This document shows, piece by piece, positions 1-11,800 of a DNA stretch of 64,000 nt (positions are counted from its first letter, which is position 1; each line of letters begins with the position of its first letter). The position numbers and the translations under genes are program-made. The notes under the pieces are model-generated. The model made no database searches and was not told where the DNA came from. It saw nothing but the letters and a program-made list of their open reading frames with translations. Source of the DNA: Cryptomeria japonica (Eukaryota > Streptophyta > Pinopsida > Cupressales > Cupressaceae); NCBI RefSeq assembly GCF_030272615.1, contig NC_081415.1, positions 233,559,303 to 233,623,302 of the forward strand. The letters run 5' to 3'.

Positions 1-1831
1 AACATTGAATTTTCGATTACTTTTATAGGATTTTATATAGATTGTTACAAACAGAGATTAATCAAAAATTTATAAAAGACATTTAAGGGAAGAATTATTA
101 GGATTATGATCTTTTTAGTAGAGCATATGTATTGGTTATTCTTATTTTTAGAAGCTCACTTCATCAATGTTCGACAAGATATGTGAAGCGTTGATCATAA
201 AACTACATAGTTTTTTAAAGTTGAAGGTGCATTTGGGCTTTAGAAGATCTCCCATGACTTGTAAAGTCAAAGGAGGTGATCTAAAACCAAGCATATAATT
301 ATTTTAAATTTTATAAAATCATTATGCTCAATCAATTTGGGAAATATAAAAATAATATCCAATCTCTTTACTATTATAATTAAACTAGTCCCTTTTATTT
401 GTCGATGTGAGTGTTCCCTTTCTAATTTTAAATTACAAACTTGAAAATTTACAATTACAATTACAAACATGAGGAGGCATCATAGGTTTCTCTATTCATC
501 CTTTTGTGGTAAAATTAGAAAGGGATAACTATGATTCTTTTGTAAAATGGTATCTTCATAAGTTTTAGGTGGTTTAATCATTTTCCTTTTATGTATGGAG
601 TCATACCTAAACTAGAAACACTAGAAAATATATAATCTTGGTGTAACATCATTGACCATGTAGGAGTGATTTGATCTAGTATCAAGATCATGATTCTATG
701 TGTATTGCATTGGATATTGATTTCCCCCACACACTTTGGAATAGACTTTAGGAGATCCATGGAGACCCTCATATCTCTCCATTCCTAGAGGATCCTATTG
801 TAGATTGTTTCATTCCCTTTGTAGATGAAGATCACATACCCTTCGATGGTGATACTTAAGAGGAAATTCATTATATCATATTAAATAATTTATTTAATTA
901 AGATCAACTTTTATTTACATATTAAATAATTTTCAAAATATATTTTAATTATGTACATCAATTATATCAATTAGAATAAACATTTGGTAATGAAATACAA
1001 GCAATTATCATAAAAAATTTAGAATCAATTCATTCTAAATGTAAAATGATACATACACATATAAATATATAATCAGTTTTTTAATTTAATATATACTTAG
1101 CAAAATAAATTTATATAGACGTGTAAATTTTTAAGTAATTTAGTGGGGTTTATAATGAAACCTATCCAAGAAAATTTGTCATATATTAGAATACATAACT
1201 CATCTACCCTATATAGACACCACCCTCAACTCTCCCTTCTTGTTGGTTCTTATTTTACTATTTCAATCAATGCTTTCACATAATATAATACATTCACTTC
1301 CAACACACACTCTACTAATATTGCTACAATAATGAACATAATTAGGTTGAAGAAAAACCCCTCTTAGATTAAAAAATTTGCCTCCATACTTGTCTCAAGC
1401 ATCATAGGTAGTTGGGAGCTTATTCATAATTCTTAGTAACATGTGATGGATTATAAACATGATACTTCACAATTGATAATAATTCTATTTCATCTAAAAT
1501 AATTACATATTCCCACCATTGTGCAAACTATGCACTAAAGAATTACAAGGTGATTATTGCCTAGTGATAGATATTGGTATAACAAATTACATTTTATTAC
1601 AAATTGGTATAAGATAAACCAAATAATTATAACATACACTTTCATGGCCTACCCTTATATTGACATGTATGAAAACATAATGATGTAGTGATTGTATTAG
1701 TTGATATCCACTTGTAGCGTAGACAATTCCTACACTATCTACAATGACCCATTTCTAATCATAGCCAATCCTCTTGATCATGCAAAAAAATGGGTCACCA
1801 TGCCCTATACATGAGGTCTTAATTACTAGTT
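1..1831. other. AT-rich flank left of E1, no intact gene
   Basis: AT-rich sequence with no convincing ORF. Around 480-860 the plus strand shows a broken coding-like stretch (for example the local peptide DIDFPHTLW and then a run rich in D, P and F) interrupted by several stops. It could be a decayed retroelement gag, but I cannot assign a family. The rest (860-1830) is low-complexity AT-rich DNA. Confidence 0.4.
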
Positions 1832-1836
1832 GTTAT
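1832..1836. repeat. Target-site duplication of E1, left copy (GTTAT)
   Basis: GTTAT lies directly before the LTR start TGTAGACACTC and is repeated directly after the 3' LTR end at 17996-18000. This fits a 5-bp duplication made by a Ty3/gypsy integrase and fixes both ends of the element. Confidence 0.93.
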
Positions 1837-2624
1837 TGTAGACACTCAAAATTGTCAAGTCTAATTAAATAAATATTTTATTTATTTAATTATCTAAGCC
1901 TAATTCTTCTATTAATTAAATAAATTTTTATTTATTTAATTAATTCATTTATCCTCTTCTAACCTTATTTCTCATTTAAATAAATACATTTATTTATTTA
2001 AATTATCCCTTTCCTAAATTAAATAAATATTTTATTTATTTAATTGTCCTATTTCTTCTATTAATTAAATAAATCTTTATTTATTTAATTAATTCATTAT
2101 CCTTTTCTACACATGACACATGTCATTCATCTCTTAATTTATACACTACCTACCTCTTTCATTATTTTACTATTTTCTCTACCTACCCTCTAATCCTAGC
2201 TGACCTCTCTTTTTACACCTCTCAATCTTAACCCTCCATTTCATATTGTGTCTTCTATTTAAGAAGATGCTTTCTTCATTATCAAACCCTAATCACTCAT
2301 GCTAATGACCTAACTACTTGATCAATTGGCTACACTACGATCCTACTTGCAACCACATTCCGTTCTTTGTTGAGCTCTTGTGCATATAAAAATCTGAGAG
2401 CAAATATATCAAGCAAGATCAATGGAGATAGGAAGAATGGAGATCAAAACCCTATTGGACATGTGATGGTATAATCTTTGTGATTTTGAGTTATTTTGCA
2501 TTGTCTTAGGTTATCTTCATATGTTATGGTGGATCTTTGTTGATTGTTAGGCTAGGGTTTTGTGGTTGGATTCATTTTAGCCTTTCAATATTGTTATTAT
2601 TGTTATCCATTTTCACCATAAACA
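1837..2624 (+). repeat. E1 5' LTR (788 bp)
   Basis: Begins TGTAGACACTC and ends CCATAAACA, giving the usual TG...CA termini. The first 270 bp are alternating AT-rich blocks (variants of AATTAAATAAATATTT). A TATA-like TATTTAA lies at 2256-2262, with the AAGAAGATGC segment after it, and is the likely promoter core. The 3' LTR is the same length and differs at five sites, all transitions, three of them at CpG-type positions. Confidence 0.95.
2254..2264 (+). promoter_or_regulatory. Putative TATA element in E1 5' LTR
   Basis: CTATTTAAG about 370 bp upstream of the LTR end is the best TATA-like site and is repeated in the 3' LTR. By analogy with plant LTRs, transcription would start some 30 bp downstream. 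This is inference; no initiation data are available. Confidence 0.5.
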
Positions 2625-2627
2625 TTT

Positions 2628-2645
2628 TGGCACGCTCGGTGGGAC
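2628..2645 (+). other. E1 primer binding site
   Basis: TGGCACGCTCGGTGGGA begins three bases after the 5' LTR. It starts with the TGG complementary to a tRNA CCA end and sits where a PBS must be. I do not assign the tRNA species; a match to plant tRNA 3' ends would settle it. Confidence 0.75.
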
Positions 2646-2738
2646 CTTTGTCCCTTTGCATTTAACATTTTTGTTGCAAATTTCGCATTTTTGAAGTTGC
2701 AGATCTGACAATTTCGACGATATTTTAGGTTTTTTTCC

Positions 2739-2995
2739 GCATCTGCGAGTGTTCGGATCGCGTTTTTGTGTTTCAGAAGCGTCTGCGAAAGAGGGAATCG
2801 CGTCTGTGTTTCTGTCAATTTTTATTTTTGCAGGTTTTCGAAAGGTGCGTCTGTGACTCCTAACCGCGTCTGAGCTGCATCAGACCGCGTCTGCGTCATT
2901 TAACAGCGTCTGTGATCTCTGAGCGCGTCTGTGCATAACAGAACCGCGTCTGTGTCATACAGATGCGTCTGTGTCTGGTATAGAGGCGTCTGTGA
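2739..2995 (+). repeat. E1 motif array A: dispersed GCGTCTGTG units
   Basis: About ten copies of GCGTCTGTG or near variants (GCATCTGCG, GCGTCTGCG) start at about 2739, 2779, 2800, 2847, 2866, 2887, 2905, 2924, 2945, 2964 and 2986. Spacers of about 10-40 bp are unrelated to one another, so this is not an ordinary tandem repeat. All units face the same way. Confidence 0.85.
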
Positions 2996-3382
2996 TTTCT
3001 ATTTTGCAATTTCAATTTTTCTAAGATTCGGGTTTTTGGATTTTGTACTTAGGGTTTCAGATCTGGTTTATTTTCAGCTAACCTTTGCAGATCTAGCTAA
3101 CCTGGTTTGTGCAGCTTGCTTTGGAGGCAAAAACATTTTTGTTGAAGGCCCCTTTTCACAAAGTCTTTTGGGTTTTCTAAAATTTACCTAACTTGTGTGC
3201 TTGCAGGAAGGGGTTATCATTTGAAACAACCCAAACTACTAATAATTTTGTTGCAGGGCCTTAGTTAGGGTTTTGTTTGTGTGCCTTGTTTTTCATAGCT
3301 TAGCAAACACTTCAATTGGTGCACTAAAATTGAATCATTGTCTTTTGTGTCTTGAGCAATAGGCTCTTTTTGTTTAATCTTT

Positions 3383-3490
3383 AGAGGGCCTGTCTTCCCA
3401 TGTGGTCATTAGGACTACTAGTGAGAAGAGAACGACCCAAGTGGTAGCGAGGAAAACCCACCTCATCCAAACCACTATAATCAAATGTAT
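3383..3490 (+). other. Leader block conserved between E1 and E2
   Basis: Shared landmarks with E2 47403-47517 are AGGCCTG/GGGCCTG, then AGTGAGA followed by GGGAAYGAC-type sequence and AAGTGG, ending in CCACTATAATCAAA. The surrounding leader has diverged much more. It lies between arrays A and B in both elements, so it is a candidate conserved RNA element such as a packaging or dimerisation signal. The function is inferred only. Confidence 0.6.
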
Positions 3491-4193
3491 TCTTGGTGAA
3501 AACTATGAATAACGTGTGCTGATTAGTTCATACCGACACTATGTCTCCCCATAAACCCGTTTGATCAAATTTATTTGATCATTTGTAGGGCGTAACCCCT
3601 ACCAGCTGGGAGCCTTCTGTATTTACAAAGCTGAAAGTGCCGCATGTATGGCCACACGAGCGGATGCCCTTACTAGCACCTCTTTGTTTTAGATGCCCAA
3701 ATCCTTCTAGTTGTTGAGGCAGGAGGTCGGACCTTTGGTAGCGGCCCACACACATACGGTTCTTAATAGAGATACAAAGTTCGCCATGGGGAGCTTTCAT
3801 GGGGACTGATGCTTGGCTGACCCGAGAAGTGAGTGCCGAGGGTGGAGCCAGTGAGGTCAAGCATCTAAGTATCCGCTCTGAATAGCGTAGCCTTGGGGGT
3901 AAAACCCTATGTGGGATCAACAACTATTGTCTTGGCCAGCCCTAAGATTTGTGCTTGTCTTATGCTAAACACTCAAACATTCAAGACTAAACAACAAAAC
4001 ATTGTGTCTTTTGTGTCTTCAAGTGTATGCAAAAACTTTTTACATCAAACAACACACTTTTGGAGTCTAAACAGTTTGCAAACATTGAGTCATCAACATT
4101 GTGTCCTCTTGTCACGAAAAATAGTCGAAAAATTAGATTTGGTCACAACAAAACAACTTCACAAATAGGAAAAATTGCACTAAGGTTACAGAA

Positions 4194-4350
4194 ACGCGTC
4201 TGTGTCTGTTCAAACCGCGTCTGCGTCAGATAAGCGCATCTATGAAGTACAAAATAGCGTCTGTGTTTTTATCAGCGTCTGTGTCAAATAGAGAGGCGTC
4301 TGTGTCTGGGAATCACGTCTGTGAAGTATACAGAGGCGTCTGTGTCAGGA
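4194..4350 (+). repeat. E1 motif array B: dispersed GCGTCTGTG units
   Basis: About eight further units of the array A motif (for example at 4196, 4217, 4257, 4274, 4296, 4315 and 4335), in the same direction, with unrelated spacers. It ends about 490 bp before the gag start codon. Confidence 0.85.
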
Positions 4351-4839
4351 TTTGAAAACTTTAACAGTCAAGCAAACAAAAAAAAAATCAGTTTCGGCAT
4401 ACTTGAGCTTCTTAGGTTGTCTCTTCAGGTTTCATCTAGCATTCAGCCTGTTCTAAGGTCTCACATAGTCCATCATTGCTTCACATCTCATTTTACATTC
4501 ATACTTGTCTAAACTTGAGTCAAAAGGTCACTTTCTTGTCCTTATCATACTTTGTCAACACACTACATACAACTACACTTTGCTAAGCGGTCCCTCATCA
4601 AGGTTTCTTACCTTTGGGTCTCATTTGGTCTTACTTAGAGTCAAGGTCAGCTTACCTCATCAAGAGAAACTATCCTCTCTTTGGAAGTCACACCTACTCT
4701 ACTACTTACATACTTGGTCTTACACTTTGGACATTGCAAGTACACCTCAAGATTCACTTACACTCCATACAACTCTTGGTCTTCCGTACTCTCGTCATTT
4801 TTCATCTAGTCTCTCACATCTTGGTCTAACACCTAGTTC

Positions 4840-7800
4840 ATGGTTGAAACCCGCCTTCAAAAATCTAGGAGAATAGCTAAAGAAGCTCAAGAATCCGTAA
4901 ACATGAGTTCTTATGAGTATGACAATGGTCTATTCTACAATCCTGAGCACACTACATTACCAGACATGAATGTTTATAGACACAATCCAAATGTGGAGAG
5001 CGCAAACACTATAAACAACAATGCTACACACAATGACACAGTGGACAACTCTTCAATATTATCAGCAGACATAGAAGAGTCCATAATGAATTCTCAATTC
5101 AATAGATTGGTTGAATAGATAATGAGGAGAGATCGACAATACTTTCTAAACATGATGGCACATAGTGGAGCTAAAATACCACATGATTTTGACTTATCTC
5201 AACTTATGGAAAGTCGACCCTCACAACAAACTCAACCCAACATGGATCAAAGGAGACCAAATAGTGGAGGAAATAGAGGACCGAATAATATGATGCCGGA
5301 GTCACCATCAGCTTTGCTTCAAAAGCCAACAATCCCACATACACAAGCTCAAACATATGATACTTACACTCAAGGACCATCATGGAGGCCTTATGCTCAA
5401 TCACATGCTCAAGGTATGAATCAATCAAAACAAGTGGATACTCAAGGACATCCTCAAAATTTTGACACAAGGAGACCTCATGTCAAAATTGGGGGCAACA
5501 CAATGGAAAATGAAAGGCCTATTGAATATGGTTTATACACACAAAACAAATATGGGGTTCCCCAACAAGAAGTTATGCCAAGTGCTCCATACATGTCGCA
5601 ACAATATAGACCTCCATATGGACATGTCTACGATTGGTATCATCCATATATGCAACAAGCTCCTCCTCAAATGGGTGTTTCAAACATGGGGTATGCTACA
5701 AGAAATCAATCTCCTCCCAAAAATAATTTGGAGCAACAAATAAGAGATTTACAAAAGAAAGTGGAGGACATGAGTACATCAAAACCTACATACACTATGA
5801 GAGATATATGCCCTTATCCCTTCGATAAGAGCATTCCAATGCCTCCATTTCCTCCACACTTTGTGATGCCAAAATTTGACAAGTATAGAGGGAAAGGAGA
5901 CCCCAAGGCACACATAAGACAATTCTTCACAGCTTGCATTGAGGTAGCGGCAGAAGAAACATACTTGATGAGGTTGCTCCCACAGAGCTTAGGCGATCAA
6001 GCTATGGAATGGTTTTCTCAATTACCTCCTGGTATTAAGTCATGGGACGACCTAGCAGAGGCATTCATTCAGCATTTCTCTTACAACATAGAAACAGATG
6101 TCTCAGTTACTACCTTGTGCAATACGAAACAAAAGGAAGGAGAATCTTTTGCAACATTTTTACAGAGATGGAGAAACTTAGCTAGCAGATGCTCTTGTGA
6201 AATCCCGCAAAAACAAATGGTAGAAATGTTCACACAAAATGTTAACAAGGCTATTGGATATGATCTCAGGAAAGCTTGTTTGTCTACATTCAAGGATGTT
6301 ATTGAAAAGGGCCTAGCAACAGAAAAAGTCTTAATTGAACAAGGAGTTATCAAGCTATTCAAAGAAAACAAAGAGGACTTTAAAGGAAAGGACAAACCAA
6401 AATTTTGGAACAAGAACAAGAACACAGTTAATGATGGTGTTGTTGATGCCAACACAGTGAGACCCAAGTTCACCTTTTCTGGATCAAGTTCTACCAACAA
6501 TCAGGTGAACAACCAAACAACTTCAAAACCTCGAAGGAAGTACACTCCATTGGGGGAACCACTTGAATCAGTATTCAAAAAGCTTGTGGCAAACAAAGTG
6601 ATCATAGTTCCAGATTTTCCTCCATATGAACCAAAGGTCAAACCAAATTGGTGGAATGATGATGAATTTTGTGAGTTTCATAAGAGCAAGGGTCATAAGA
6701 CAAGTAATTGCCATCGATTGAAAAACATTGTGCAAGATCTCATTGACAGAGGAGATATAGAGATTGAGGGACATTCATCTAATCAAGAACATGAGGTGTT
6801 TAAGGAACCATTCCCAAAACATGACAAAGGAAAAGGAAAAGTCACAGATGATCAAGCCAATTACACTAGAGCACCTTACAATTATGATTCTACTATTAAT
6901 CACATCTCAATGGACAATCATATTTCTACTATTACTATCAAGAACAAAAATCCTGAGAATCCTTCTCAGAGACCCAAGATTGTCCTAAAAGGTGTGGGAT
7001 CTTCGTCCGAATCTACCTCTGAATGTCATGTTACAACCCGTCGAGGTAAGATTACATTGCCAGGTGCCTCCACTAAGAATACCAATCTTTCATCAACCAA
7101 GCTTGAGTACGACCTTGTAGAACAACTAGGGAAGACACCTGCACTCATCTCTATTCTTGAGCTCTTACGTATATCTCCTGCACATAAATCTATCCTTGAC
7201 AAAATCTTGAGAGATACTGCCGTCCCTACTGATCTGAACGTGGACCAGTTCCAAGCCATGGTGGGATACCCATCCGTTCCACACTCCCTCACATTCACAG
7301 AAGCCGATGACGCCTCCATAAGTCAGCCACATAATGCACCTTTACACGTTGAAGCTTTCATACATAAACACCGAATAAAGCGAGTCCTGATAGATGGAGG
7401 AGCAGGTCTTAATATTTGTACATTGAGCACCATCAGACAATTGGGATATTCTGACAAAGCTGTGAATTCTACAAACCAAATCACCATTAAGGCTTATGAT
7501 GATGAAGAGCGCTCGTCCAAGGGCACAGTCACCTTACCGCTAAGAATAGGGCCAGTCACAAAAGATGTGGTTTGTCAAGTCCTAGATCTAGATCTCACGT
7601 ATAACATATTGCTAGGACGTCCGTGGATTCATGAAATGAGGGTAGTCCCATCAACATACCATCAATGCATAAAGTTCCCTCACAATGGAGTCGAGGTAAC
7701 GGTCAATGGTGATCCAAATCCATTCATATATTGTAATAACTTGAGATCACATACTGAAACTATCATTCCCAGTAATTGTGAGGCTACTCCTTCTTCGGCA

Positions 7801-8286
7801 TACATTGATCCTGAGTCATTAAAACCCTCGACGTCCAAACAGGGTGAACTTAGAGCCAAGTTTCAAGACAAAGGCATGGGAGAATACACTCTGAATCAGA
7901 CAATGTTTTTACGACAAGTCATGAGCTCTCCCAAGGAATATGGGAGGCCACATCCTAACAACCAAGTCTCCATCATGATGCTCAAATGGGATCCTACCAT
8001 CTTTCAAAAATGGGGTGAACTAGAAGAAGAAAATTTATATAAAATGCTCTATAAGGACGTTGAAGAGGACACACATGATCAGATTATTATACCCTGTGAG
8101 AACTATGGCAAAGGCTTCAAAATTCTGCAAAGATTCAGGTATGATGGAAAAAGCCCTCTCGGGTTACGCAAAGAAGGTGTCATGGAGCCCTTACAACCTG
8201 AGCTAACTACAAGAAGAGAACGCTCCAAGGGACTTGGTTTTCTGAATTCCAAGATTCACAATAAAAGAACAAAAGAGGTATGGTGA
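4840..8286 (+). pseudogene. gag-pro: E1 gag-protease with C-terminal G-patch-like segment (one internal stop)
   Basis: Encodes capsid/nucleocapsid and the aspartic protease that would process the polyprotein. The ATG at 4840 opens a frame stopped by TAG at 5116; the same frame then runs 1054 codons from 5122. In that ORF: a Q/P-rich N-terminus; the gag core at residues about 248-410 (motifs such as MEWFSQL, FLQRWRNL); a reduced zinc-knuckle-like segment CEFHKSKGHKTSNC at about 515-530; the protease site LIDGGAGLNI at about 755, with Asp-Gly-Gly instead of the usual Asp-Ser/Thr-Gly; and LLGRPWIHEM. Residues about 993-1025 form a G-patch-like stretch (YGKGF...YDGKSPLG...EGVMEPL). It ends with TGA at 8284 in a frame that stays open to 8832. 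E2 holds the same domain order with many more breaks. Confidence 0.88.
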
Positions 8287-8832
8287 ATTAAAGTTGCCGA
8301 AGTTCAACAAGAGGATTACTATTCCACAGACTCCAATGAGTGGGAATGGGGTTCAGACAAATCCTCCAGTGACTATGAGCTCACTGAAACATTCAGAGAG
8401 CCAGATGAACCCACAGAGGAGGAGGAATTTTACAAAAAGTTCAGAGTTGGTCAAGAACCAACCCATAAGGATCCCGCACAAGCTTCGTTTCAAGGTCCTA
8501 GGTCAAAATCACATAGGATGAGGACACTTGTCCCAGAAGGCTCTACTAGTGATGACAATTTGGATTCGCTCACGATCGAAACTGATGAGGAGAGTGCCAT
8601 CGATGACCTCGACGATTACCTTGACATACCTAAATATAACCACATCTTCACTATTAGTCCTGCAAACTCTGAAAACACTAATGACCTTCCCCTTGTTCAT
8701 CCTCAACTCATTGACTGGGATCATGAAGGACCAGCACAATTTGATACATTTCAAAATGACGAAGCTATTATCGACTACCTTGGCATTCGAGATGATCTTC
8801 CCCTGGAGACCACAAAGCAGGATACGCCATAG
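8287..8832 (+). CDS. E1 acidic linker between protease and RT
   Basis: Frame 1 continues past the TGA at 8284 for 181 codons to TAG at 8830. The product is acidic (runs of D and E, for example TDSNEWEWGSD and EEEEF) with no known domain. E2 has a matching acidic segment (52919-53640) including TDSNEYEWDS, so it is a real conserved part of the polyprotein. The frame changes to that of RT between 8796 and 8832. In E2 the equivalent stretch reads through in one frame, so the E1 shift is more likely a mutation than programmed; I see no X-XXY-YYZ slippery site in the overlap. Confidence 0.65.
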   Translation: MKVAEVQQEDYYSTDSNEWEWGSDKSSSDYELTETFREPDEPTEEEEFYKKFRVGQEPTHKDPAQASFQGPRSKSHRMRTLVPEGSTSDDNLDSLTIETDEESAIDDLDDYLDIPKYNHIFTISPANSENTNDLPLVHPQLIDWDHEGPAQFDTFQNDEAIIDYLGIRDDLPLETTKQDTP

Positions 8833-11800
8833 AGCTCAACAACATAGCATACTTTGGTGAAGGTGTCGGGCCTTCTAGTCGCAAAAATGTGAAAATAAAA
8901 ACAAAACAAGGGTCTTATGGCGAAAACCACACTGTGGCGCTATCTGACTCCAAAAAAGTAAAAAGAAATGACGTATCTGAGGGTGAAAACCTCTCTGAGG
9001 CGCCCGAAGATGGAAGGCTCGACATTCTCCCAGCATCATACGAGGAAAAATCATCTATGTTGGTAGAGGAGACTATAAAGACAAACATTGGTATAGCAGA
9101 GATTCCACACAACATATTTTTGGCTCAATCATTGACAGAGGCCGAGAGAGCAAAATTCATAAGCTTCTTTAAGGGACAACAAATCAACTTCCCATGGTCT
9201 TACGCGGATATGCCTGGACTGGATCCGGATTTGGTTATGCATCATTTGATAGTCAAACCAGGGGCAAAACCAGTAAAGCAGAAATTAAGGAAAATGCATC
9301 CACAAGTGGCATTGCTAGTCAAGGCAGAGCTAGAGAAATTACTGGATGTCGGATTCATACGCCCAATTGATTATCCCGAATGGATTTCCAATTTAGTACC
9401 TGTCAGCAAACCGGATCGCAGCATCCGAATATGTACAGACTTCAAAGATATCAACAAGGCTTGTCCAAAGGACGATTTCCCATTACCAAACATTGACTTG
9501 ATCGTTGATCTCACAGCAGGCCATGAAATGTTATCTTTAATGGACGGATTTTCTGGATATAATCAGATCAGGATTGCACCTGAAGATCAACATAAAACAT
9601 CATTCACTTGTCCTTAGGGAACCTTCTGTTGGAATGTCATGCCCTTTGGGTTGAAAAATGCAGGCGCTACTTATCAAAGAGCGATGACCACTATTTTTCA
9701 TGATCTCATGCACATAACCGTGGAAGATTATGTTGATGATCTCTTGGGAAAATCAATAGACAGAGATACACACTTGAACATCCTTTCAGTTGTCTTTGAT
9801 CGGCTGGAAAAATATAAGGTAAGATTAAACCCAAAGAAATGTGTCTTTGGAGTAACCTCCGGGAAGCTCCTAGGATTCATTGTGTCTACAAGAGGAATAG
9901 AAGTTGATCCAGCAAAAGTCAAGGCTATCTTGGACATGCCGCCACCTAAGAATATCAGTCAACTTCGATCTTTACAAGGGAGACTCCAGTCCATACAAAG
10001 ATTCATAGCACAACTTGCAAATAAGTGTAACCCTTTCCAGCATCTGCTACACAAAAACATCAAGTTCAAATGGGATGAGAACTGTCAACAGGCTTTTCAG
10101 GCACTCAAAGACTATCTTTTGAACCCACCAGTTTTGATGCCACCAATTCCAGATCAACCGTTGCTACTTTACATATCAACTACTCCAACGGCACTGGGAG
10201 CACTCCTAGCACAGCAAATACCTGACGGCAAGGAAAAAGCAGTATACTATATCAGTCGCACATTGGTGGGATATGAGCTAAACTACACACCAATCGAGCG
10301 TGCATGTCTCGCTGTGGTCTTTGCTTCACAGAAGTTACGACATTATATGCTCACTCACAAGACTAAGTTGATTGCCAGAATTGATCCACTAAAATATCTT
10401 CTCAGCAAAGCTACACTTACTGGGCGGCTGGCCAAGTGGGTAATGATTTTGAGTGAATTCGACATTGAATACGTGGACAGAAAAGCTATAAAAGGACAAG
10501 CAATTGCAGATCAACTGGTAGATGCTCCCATGATAGATGATGCTCCTCTATAGTCAGAATTTCCAGATGAGTCCATTCTAACAATATCACCTGCAAAGCC
10601 ATGGCAATTATATTTTGACGGCTCATACACACAGCACGGGGTAGGAGCGGGTATACTCTTTATAACTCCTCAAGGCGATTCTATACCAAAATCATACCGC
10701 TTGTTATTTCCTTGCACCAACAATATAGCGGAATACGAGGCATTAACAACTGGGTTAAGAATTGCAGTTCAATGGAAGATCCAAGAACTTCGTGTTTTTG
10801 GGGATTCTCAACTTGTCATCCGTCAAGCAACTGATGATTATCAAACAAAAGATGAAAAGCTAATGCCTTACAAACAACTGGTAGATGATCTGAAACAGCA
10901 CTTTGCAAAGATAGAGTTTGAGCAGATACCAAGAGAACAGAATCGCGCTGCAAATGCCATGGCTACAATTGCTTCACTCATTGATCTACCACAAAATGAG
11001 ACCTGCTATGAGTTCCTGGTAGATAACTTGTTGATTCCGTCATATGAAATCACTCCTAAGGAAATGATATGTGTTGTTGGTCCTGAATCCCAGTTATATG
11101 GCCCCATATTCACATACCTTCGTGACAATATCTTACCTCCCGATCTATCGAACAATCAACGCCGTACTTTCATTCACCAATCCTCTCGATACGTCATTTT
11201 AGCAGATATCCTATACCGACGAGGTCTAGATGGCACCCTTCTTAGATGTTTAGAGAGTGACGAAGCTCAGATTGCGTTACGAGAAGTGCATGAAGGGATA
11301 TGTGGCCCGCATACTAGTAGTCCTACCTTGGCCAAGAAACTCATCAGGACTGGATACTACTGGCCTACTATGGAAAAAGATGCATATCAATTTGTCAAGA
11401 AGTGTAAGCAGTGTCAAATTCATGGAGACCTCATACATGCACCAGCGCAGGAACTACAACCACTTGCATCTCCTTGGCCCTTTTGTCAGTGGGGACTCGA
11501 TCTCATAGGCAAGATTCACCCTCATTCTTCCAATGGACATAAATTCATTATCACGGCCACAGAGTATTTTACAAAGTGGATTGAAGTCGTGCCTCTCACA
11601 CAAGTTACTAGGAAACAAATCACTACCTTCATCTTGAACTACATCATTTGCCGATACGGGATTCCTACTTCCATTATTACTGATAACGGGCGTCCTTTCA
11701 AAAATCAGGATGTTCGTGAACTCTGTGAGCGCTTCCATATTGCCCACCGTTTCTCCACACCATATTACCCCCAAGGTAATGGCCAAGCTGAGGCGTCTAA

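Larger units (their letters stand above)
2625..4839 (+). other. E1 untranslated leader
   Basis: 2.2 kb between the PBS and the gag ATG with no long ORF. It holds motif array A (2739-2995), a block shared with E2 (3383-3490), a GC-richer and probably structured stretch (about 3580-3950), and array B (4194-4350). Short ORFs here look like chance. Confidence 0.7.

Noticed and set aside
3493-3520. GGTGAAAACTATGAATAACG in the E1 leader as another hairpin unit
   Set aside because: It has the GGTGAAAAC word but no stem and no GCGCC after it.
3579-4233. ORFs of 68-114 codons in the E1 leader
   Set aside because: Overlapping, on both strands, without counterparts in E2; treated as chance ORFs in a structured leader.
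8796-8832. Programmed -1 frameshift between linker and RT in E1
   Set aside because: No slippery heptamer found in the overlap, and E2 reads the equivalent stretch in one frame; a private indel is simpler.
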